Position numbers and translations under genes: made by a program. 64,000 bases of DNA, taken from Neodontobutis hainanensis (Eukaryota; Chordata; Actinopteri; Gobiiformes; Odontobutidae). This document shows positions 57,219 to 64,000 of this stretch, piece by piece; within the stretch, counting starts at the first letter, position 1, and the number at the start of each line of letters is the position of its first letter. The notes under the pieces were generated by a model. That model searched no databases, was not told the DNA's origin, and saw only the letters and a list, made by a program, of their open reading frames with translations. The stretch spans positions 119,871-183,870 of the forward strand of contig JALDNG010000389.1 in assembly GCA_024349245.1 (NCBI GenBank), written 5' to 3'.

Positions 57219-60055
57219 TTGGAGAAGAGAATAACAGTTAGTTTGTCTAATCAGACAAACCTGATTCAAATTCCCTGCAAACAGATAAAGTCTAGTCCTG
57301 TTCAAACAGTCTTGAAACTTGCAGTGTTCAATGTCAGGTCTTTGGGAAACAAATCTTTTTTAATTAATGATTTTATAATTTCAAATAAGCTTGATTTTAT
57401 GTTTTTAACAGAAACATGGTTAGACAGTAAGACTGGAAATGCTGTCCTTATTGAATCCACCCTATCGAATTTCACATTTTTATCCAAAATGCGGGAAAAC
57501 AAAAAGGGTGGTGGTGTTTGTGCTATTTTAGGGATAATATTCTTATCCAGAAACTATCACTTGGGAGTTTTCATCATTTGAGTATGTGGCATTCAAAATG
57601 GAGTTGAGGTTTTCTCCATCTATTTTATATGTTGTTCTTTACAAACCACCCCAACAATGTCATGATTTTATTGATGAGTTTACTGAAATGCTTTGTTATC
57701 TGCACAGAATATGAACAAATAATCATATCAGGTGATTTTAACGTGCATGTGGATAATGTTTCTGACAGAAATGCCAAAGAACTTTCTACTATTCTTGATA
57801 CTTTTGGTCTTTGTCAGCATGTTAATGAGCCGACCCATAACAGAGGTCACACTCTGGACCTGGTCATTACAAAGGGTGTCCATATTTCAGATGTCACTGT
57901 GATTGATGTTGCTCTGTCTGATCATTCTTGTGTCTTTTCCATCTGTCCATGATTCCAAAAGCTGCTGCTGGACCTACAGTTGTTCAGAAGAGACACATTA
58001 ATGATAACACCAGGACACAGTTTATGGAGGCAATCAGGTTTGAAAATGCCTCATCAGGTCAAGTTGATGATTTAATGAATTGTTATACTTCAGGTGTTTT
58101 AAATGTTATGGACGCCATTGCTCCTGTTAAGGTTAAAGTGATGAAGCTGCAGAAGGCCTCGTGGAGCAATGCTCCTTCTGTCAGGGCACAGAAAAGGGAA
58201 TGCGAAGCCGAAAGAAAATGGCGTAAATTTAAACTCTTAATTCATTATGAGGTATACAAAGAAAATCTGCATGTTTTCAATCAAACTTTGAAAAAGCAAG
58301 AGAAATATTCTTCTCAGAGCTCATCAACCACAGCAGTAACAACTCACGTGTCCTGTTTGCTACAGTGAACAGATTAACAAACCCTCCAACTCCATTTCCT
58401 CCAGAATTAGTTTCCAACACTAAATGCAATGAGTTTGCATTGTTTTTAATGACAAGGTTCAAGGCATTAAACATGCGATACAGTCCAAAGGGCAAACAAC
58501 AACACTGCAGCCACATAGGAGACCTTTGTTTGAGTTTACACATTTTACACCCATTAATGACAGAACAATTGAAAAAACTGTCTCAGCCTGAGTTCATCCA
58601 CCTGCTGCCTCGATGTTTTACCCACTAGATTTCTAAAATCAGTACTAAGCAGTTTGTTACCACAACTCACTAATATAGTCAATAATTCCTTACAGTTTGG
58701 AACATTTCCAAGGGCCTTAAAACTGCTGTCATCAAGCCTCTCTTAAAGAAGAGCAGTCTTGATGCTACAGTGCTCAACAACTATCGGCCCATATCAAACC
58801 TGCCATTTTTAGGAAAGTCATCGAAAAAGTTGTATATCAGCAACTTAATGACTTTCTATTGCTTAACAACTGCTTTGATCCTTTTCAGTCAGGTTTTAGG
58901 CCCCATCACAGCACTGAGACTGCACTTATCAAAGTCACAAATGACATCCGTCTGAACACTGGCGGGCAAAGTCTCTGTCTTAGTTCTGTTGGACTTGAGT
59001 GCTGCGTTTGATACAGTGGACCATGAAATCCTGTCACAAAGATTAGATGAATGGATAGGTATCTCTGGAACTGCTCTTAAATGGTTTCAGTCCTATCTTG
59101 AAGACAGGAAGTACTTTGTTTCGGTTGGAAACTGTGTATCAGACCAAATGGCCCTGACATGTGGGGTTCCACAGGGTCTATCTTGGGACCTCTATTATTC
59201 AATCTTTACATGCTTCCTTTAGGCCAGTTAATACACAGCTGTGGTGTATCCTACCATAATTATGCAGATGATACTCAGATTTACATTTCACTCACAGCAG
59301 GTGAAAATGGACCAATCCATTCATTGTGTCACTGCATCGAACAGATTGATGTGTGGATGCAAAATAATTTTCTCCAACTGAACAGAAACAAGACTGAAAT
59401 AATTATCTTTGGACCACAGAAACAAAGAGAAAATGTCAGCAGTCACCTCGAGTCTCTTTCTCTAAAATCTAAAAACCAGGTTAGAAATCTAGGGGTCATC
59501 ATGGACTCAGACTTGAATTTCCAGAGTCACATTAAGTCAATTACATCATCTGCATTTTATCACCTTAAAAATATTTCCAGAGTCAAAGGCATAATGTCTC
59601 AACCAGACTTAGAGAAACTTATTCATGCTTTTATCTCCAGCAGGTTAGATTACTGTAACGGCCTGCTCACTGGTCTCTCAAAACGAGGGTTAAGACAGCT
59701 GCAGCTTATTCAGAACGCTGCTGCTCGGGTTCTAACTAACACCAGCAAGTACAACATCAGTCCAGTTTTAAAATCTCTGCACTGGCTTCCTGTTGCTCAG
59801 AGGATAGACTTTAAAACAGCACTACTGGTTTACAAGTCTCTAAATGGTTTAGCACCAGAATATATTTCTGAAATGCTAGTAGCTTATGAGCCTCCTCGGA
59901 CTCTAAGAACATCTGGGACAGGCCTTCTGCTCGTGCCCAGAGTTAGAAGTAAACAGGGTGAAGCAGCGTTTAAGTTTCAAGCAGCAAAAACCTGGAACAA
60001 CTTCCCAGATGAAATAAAACAAGCCTCAACTTTAACAATGTTCAAGGGAGGTTAA
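57219..60055 (+). pseudogene. L2 ORF2 (endonuclease / reverse transcriptase), copy C
   Basis: Endonuclease starts LAVFNVRSLGNKSFLINDFI (57310s) with FLTETWLDSK, breaks at CTTGGGAG, resumes and contains SGDFNVH and SDHSC (57629-57952). Linker 57928-58628. Reverse transcriptase pieces 58770-58955, 58989-59222 and 59159-60055 contain NNYRPISNLPFLGK, LSAAFDTVDHEIL, CGVPQG, SILGPLLFNLYMLP and YADDTQIYISL. It ends AAKTWNNFPDEIKQ and TLTMFKGG. All catalytic residues are readable, but at least four frame changes prevent a full protein. Confidence 0.9.
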
Positions 60056-60252
60056 AACCTTCCTTTTTAGCTCCCCTACACCACAACTTAAAATGTTTTT
60101 ATCTGCACTCTTCTTCTTTTATAATGCTTTTAATCTTTCTTATGTTTCCAAATCTAAATCTTGTAAATTGTCTTTTATTTCTGTAAAGCACTTTGAGTTA
60201 CCCAGTGTATTTATTGTGCTATATAAATAAAATTGCCTTGCCTTGCCTTGCC

Positions 60253-63200
60253 TAGTCTCCTGCCCGTTGCCTCCTCTGAACTCTCGGTGGCCTCTGCCTT
60301 CTCTGGTCTCTCTGCCCGTTGCCTCCTCTGGTTACTCTGTGGTCTATGCCTCCTCTGGTCTCTCTGCGGCCTCTGCCTCCTCTGGTTACTCTGTGGCCTA
60401 TGCCTCCTCTGGTCTCTCTGCGGCCTCTGCCTCCTCTGGTCTCTCTGTGAACTTTGCCTCGTCTGATCTCTCTGTGGCCTCTGCCTCCTCTCGTCTCTCT
60501 GTGTCGCCTGCCTCCACTGGTCTCTCTGCCTTCTCTGCCTCCTCTGCTCTTTCTACCTCCTCTGGTCTCTCTGTGAACTCTGCCTCCTCTGGTCTCTCTG
60601 TGGCCTATACCTCCTCTGGATTCTCTGTGGCCTCTGCCTCCTCTGGTCTCTCTGTCTCCTATGCCTCCACTGGGCTCTCAGTGGCCTTTGGACTCCACTC
60701 GTCTCTCTGTGGCCTCTGCCTCCTCTGCTCTCTCTCTGGCCTCTACCTCCACTAGTCTCTCTGACTTATCTGTCTCCTCTAGTCTCTCTGTCGCCTCTTC
60801 CTCCTCTGGTCTCTCTGTGGCCTCTGCCTCCTCTAGTCTCTCTGCCTTCTCTGCCTCCTCTTGTCTCTCTGTGTCCTCTGCCTTTACTGGACTCTCTGTG
60901 GCCTCTGCCTCCACTGGTCTCTCTGTGACTTATGCCTCCTCTGGTCTCTCTCTTGCCTCTGCCTCCTCTGGTCTCTCTGCCTCCTCTGCCTCCTCTGGTC
61001 TCTCTGTGACCTCTGCCTCCTCTGGTCTCTCTGTGGCCTATGCCTCCTCTGGATTCTCTTTGGCCTCTGCCTCCTCTGGTCTCTCTGTCTTCTCTGCCTC
61101 CTCTTTTATCTCTGTGGCCTCTGCCTCCTCTGGTCTCTCTGTGGCCTCTGCCTCCTCTTGTCTCTCTATTCCTCTATCTCCTCTGGTCTCTCTGTCTTTC
61201 TGCCTCCTCTGAACTCTCGGTGGCCTCTTCCCCCTCTGGTCTAACTGTGGCCTTTGCCTCTTCTGCGCTCTATATCTCCTCTGCCTCCTCTCGTCTCTCT
61301 GTGGCCTCTGCCTCCTCTGGTCTGTCTGTGGCCTCTGCCTCCTCTGGACTCTCTGTCTCCGCTGCTCTAACTGTCTCCTCTGGTCACTCTGTCTTTCTGC
61401 CTCCTCTGAACTCTCGATGGCCTCTGCCCCTCTGGTCTCACTGTGGCCTCTGCTTCCTCTGGTCTCTCTGTGGCCTCTGCCTCCTCTGGTCTCTGTGGCA
61501 TCTGCCTTCTCTGGTCTCTCTGCCTCCTCTGCATCCTCTCGTCTCTCTGCCTCCTCTGGTCTCTCTTTCTTTCTGCCTCCTCTGAACTCTCGATGGCCTC
61601 TGCCCCTCTGCTCTCACTGTGGCCTCTGCCTCCTCTGGTCTCTCTCTGGCCTCTGCCTTCTCTTGTCTCTCTGCCTCCTCTGCCTCTGGTCTCTCTGCCT
61701 CCACTGGTCTCTCTATTGCCTCTGCCTCCTCTGGTCTCTCTTTTGCCTCTGCCTCCTCTGGTCTCTTTGTCTCCTCTTCCTCCTATAGTCACTCTATGGC
61801 CTCTGCCTCCTCTGGTCTTTCTGCCTCCTCTGCCTCCTCTGGTCTCTCTACCTCCACTGGTCTCTCTGCCTCTGCCTCCTCTGGTCTCTCTGTGGCCTCT
61901 GCCTTCTCTGATCTCTCTGTGGCTGCTGCCTCCTGGTCTCTCTGTGTCATCTGCCTTTTCTGTTCTCTCTGCCTCCTCTGCCTCCTCTGGTCTCTCTGTG
62001 GCCTCTGCCTCCTCTGGACTCTCTGCCTCCTCTGGTCTTTCTGTGGCCTCTGCCTCCTCTGGTCTCTCTGCCTTCTCTGCATCCTCTAGTCTCTCTGTGG
62101 CCTCTGCCTCCTCTGGTCTCTCGGTCTCCTCTGCCTCCTCTGGTCTCTCTACCTCCTCTGCCTCCTCTGGTCTGTCTGTGTCCTCTGCCTCCTCTAGTCT
62201 CTCTGTGGCCTCTGCCTCCTCTGGTCTCTCTGTCTCCTATGCCTCCACTGGTCTCTCAGTGGCCTTTGACTCCACTCGTCTCTCTGTGGCCTCTGCCTCC
62301 TCTGCTCTCTCTCTGGCCTCTGCCTCCACTAGTCTCTCTGACTTATCTTTCTCCTCTAGTCTCTCTGTCGCCTCTCCCTCCTCTGGTCTCTCTGTGGCCT
62401 CTGCCTCCTCTAATCTCTCTGCCTTCTCTGCCTCCTCTAGTCTCTCTATGGCCTCTGCCTTTACTGGACTCTCTGTGGCCTCTGCCTCCACTGGTCTCTC
62501 TGTGACTTATGCCTCCTCTGGTCTCTCTCTTGCCTCTGCCTCCTCTGCCCTCTCTGCTCTCTCTGTGGCCTCTGACTCCTCTGGACTCTCTGCCTCCTCT
62601 GGTCTTTCTGTGGCCTCTGCTTCCTCTAGTCTCCCTGCCCTGTTGCCTCCTCTGAACTCTCTGTGGCCTCTGCCTCCTCTGGTCTCTCTGTCTCCTATGC
62701 CTCCACTGGTCTCTCAGTGGCCTTTGACTCCACTCGTCTCTCTGTGGCCTCTGCCTTCTGTGCTCTCTCTCTGGCCTCTGCCTCCACTAGTCTCTCTGAC
62801 TTATCTGTCTCCTCTAGTCTCTCTATCGCCTCTGCCTCCACTGGTCTCTCTGTGACATATGCCTCCTCTGGTCTCTCTCTGGCCTCTGCCTCCTCTGGTC
62901 TCTCTGTGGCCTCTGCCTTCTCTGGTCTCTCTGTGGCCGCTGCCTCCTGGTCTCTCTGTGTCATCTGCCTTTTCTGTTCTCTCTGCCTCCTCTGCCTCCT
63001 CTGGTCTCTCTATGGCCTCTGCCTCCTCTGGACTCTCTGCCTCCTCTGGTCTTTCTGTGGCCTCTGCCTCCTCTGGTCTCTCTGCCTAATCTTCTTCCTC
63101 TGGTCTCTCTGTGGCCTCTGCCTCCTCTGGTCTCTCTACCTCCTCTGCCTCCTCTGGTCTGTCTGTGTCCTCTGCCTGCTCTGGTCTCTCTGTGGCCTCT

Positions 63201-64000
63201 GCCTCTTCTGGTCTCTCTGTCTCCTATGCCTCCACTGGTCTCTCAGTGGCCTTTGACTCCACTCGTCTCTCTGTGGCCTCTGCCTCCTCTGCTCTCTCTC
63301 TTTGGCCTCTTCCTCCACTAGTCTCTCTGACTTATCTGTCTCCTCTAGTCTCTCTGTCGCCTCTGCCTCCTCTAATCTCTCTACCTTCTCTGCCTCCTCT
63401 GGTCTCTCTTGGCCTCTGCCTTTACTGGACTCTCTGTGGCCTCTGCTTCCACTGGTCTCTCTGTGACTTATGCCTCCTCTAGTCTCTCTCTTGCCTCTGC
63501 CTCCTCTGGTCTCTCTGCCTCCTCTGCCCTCTCTGCTCTCTCTTTGGCTTCTGACTCATCTGGACTCTCTGCCTCCTCTGGTCTTTATGTGGCCTCTGCT
63601 TCCTATAGTCTCCCTGCCCCGTTGCCTCCTCTGAACTCTCGGTGGCCTCTGCCGTCTCTCGTCTCTCTGCCCCATTGCCTCCTCTGGTTACTCTGTTGCC
63701 TATGCCTCCTCTAGTCTCTCTGCGGCCTCTGCCTCCTCTGGTCTCTCTGTGAACTTTGCCTCGTCTGATCTCTTTGTGGCCTCTGCCTCCTCTCGTCTCT
63801 CTGTGTCGCCTGCCTCCACTGGTCTCTCTGCCTTCTCTGCCTCCTCTGCTCTCTCTACCTCCACTGGTCTCTCTGTGAACTCTGCCTCCTCTGGTCTCTC
63901 TGTGGCCTATGCCTCCTCTGGATTCTCTGTGGCCTCTGCCTCCTCTGGTCTCTCTGTCTCCTCTGCCTCCTCTGGTCTCTCTGTGGCCTCTGCCTCCTCT
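60253..64000 (-). repeat. 27-bp minisatellite array C, continues beyond the window
   Basis: Same orientation as array B. From the L2 tail it follows the unit order of array B: GGTTACTCTGTGG doublets (60330 and 60385), the GACTTATCTTTCTCC variant at about 62338 (2,085 bases in; 2,088 in array B), and CCCTGCCCTGTTGCC at about 62630. Open plus frames such as 470 codons at 61443-62855 are repeat-derived. The array is cut by the window end, so its length is unknown. Confidence 0.95.
63550..63660. other. Second unoccupied L2 insertion site, array C
   Basis: GCTTCCTATAGTCTCCCTGC followed by CCCGTTGCCTCCTC joins the two flanks of the L2 insertion without an L2. One base differs from the 54395 site (CTATAG for CTCTAG). 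Related joins with CCCTGTTGCC lie at about 53161 and 62625, and an inverted one at about 36562-36582 in array A. Confidence 0.7.

Larger units (their letters stand above)
55482..60252 (+). mobile_element. L2-type LINE, copy C, near full length, inside the minisatellite
   Basis: 4.77 kb with minisatellite on both sides. A short 5' UTR (55482-55695, starting TTTTCCTGCTTCTGAAGAG) leads to ORF1, an esterase-like region, ORF2 and a 3' UTR that ends TGTGCTATATAAATAAAATT plus CCTTG units. This is the most complete of the three copies, but ORF2 and the middle region contain frame breaks, so it is probably not autonomous. Confidence 0.92.

Overview
The window looks like teleost fish genomic DNA. It holds fish-type L2 and CR1/Rex-type LINEs, tRNA-headed SINEs, Tc1- and hAT-derived fragments, a multi-exon Fc-receptor-like (FcRL) immunoglobulin gene of the fish type and a T-type calcium channel remnant, with split genes and GT-AG introns throughout. 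No prokaryotic signals, rRNA or functional tRNA genes were seen. I made no database comparison; every family call rests on motifs recognised by eye.

Layout. (1) 0.3-3.0 kb: a minus-strand LINE with broken ORF2. (2) 3.8-12.1 kb, plus strand: about 15 exon-like blocks that read in order as domains III and IV of a Cav3 (T-type) channel alpha1 subunit, with several frame breaks, one stop in the S3 of domain IV and loss of most S4 arginines of domain IV. The long intron at 6.7-9.7 kb is full of DNA-transposon debris and a CA microsatellite. (3) 12-19 kb: mostly empty AT-rich DNA with two decayed Ig-domain exons, one per strand. (4) 19.0-26.1 kb, plus strand: an FcRL-like gene with a split signal peptide and seven Ig exons. 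Ig1 and Ig2 are intact, Ig3-Ig6 each carry a frame break, and Ig7 runs without an intron into a minisatellite.

(5) 26.1-64 kb: a composite of a 27-bp minisatellite and L2 LINEs. Array A (26.14-39.91 kb) has its GA-rich strand on plus; arrays B (50.80-55.48 kb) and C (60.25-64.0 kb, running off the window) have it on minus. A 27-bp unit without stop codons is open in all six frames, which explains the many long reading frames here: plus-strand peptides like EEAEATERP, GRGHRETRG and RRQRPQRDQ, minus-strand peptides like SGLSVASAS, LVSLWPLPP and WSLCGLCLL. I do not regard these as demonstrated genes.

Three L2 copies (A minus, B plus, C plus) share the same 3' junction with the minisatellite, and uninterrupted versions of that same junction exist inside arrays B and C. 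The simplest reading is one L2 insertion into one minisatellite higher-order repeat, followed by amplification of L2 plus array (a 9.45-kb tandem step from B to C) and an inversion, or an inverted assembly join, around the 43.1-46.5 kb spacer. This composite is the most unusual structure in the window.
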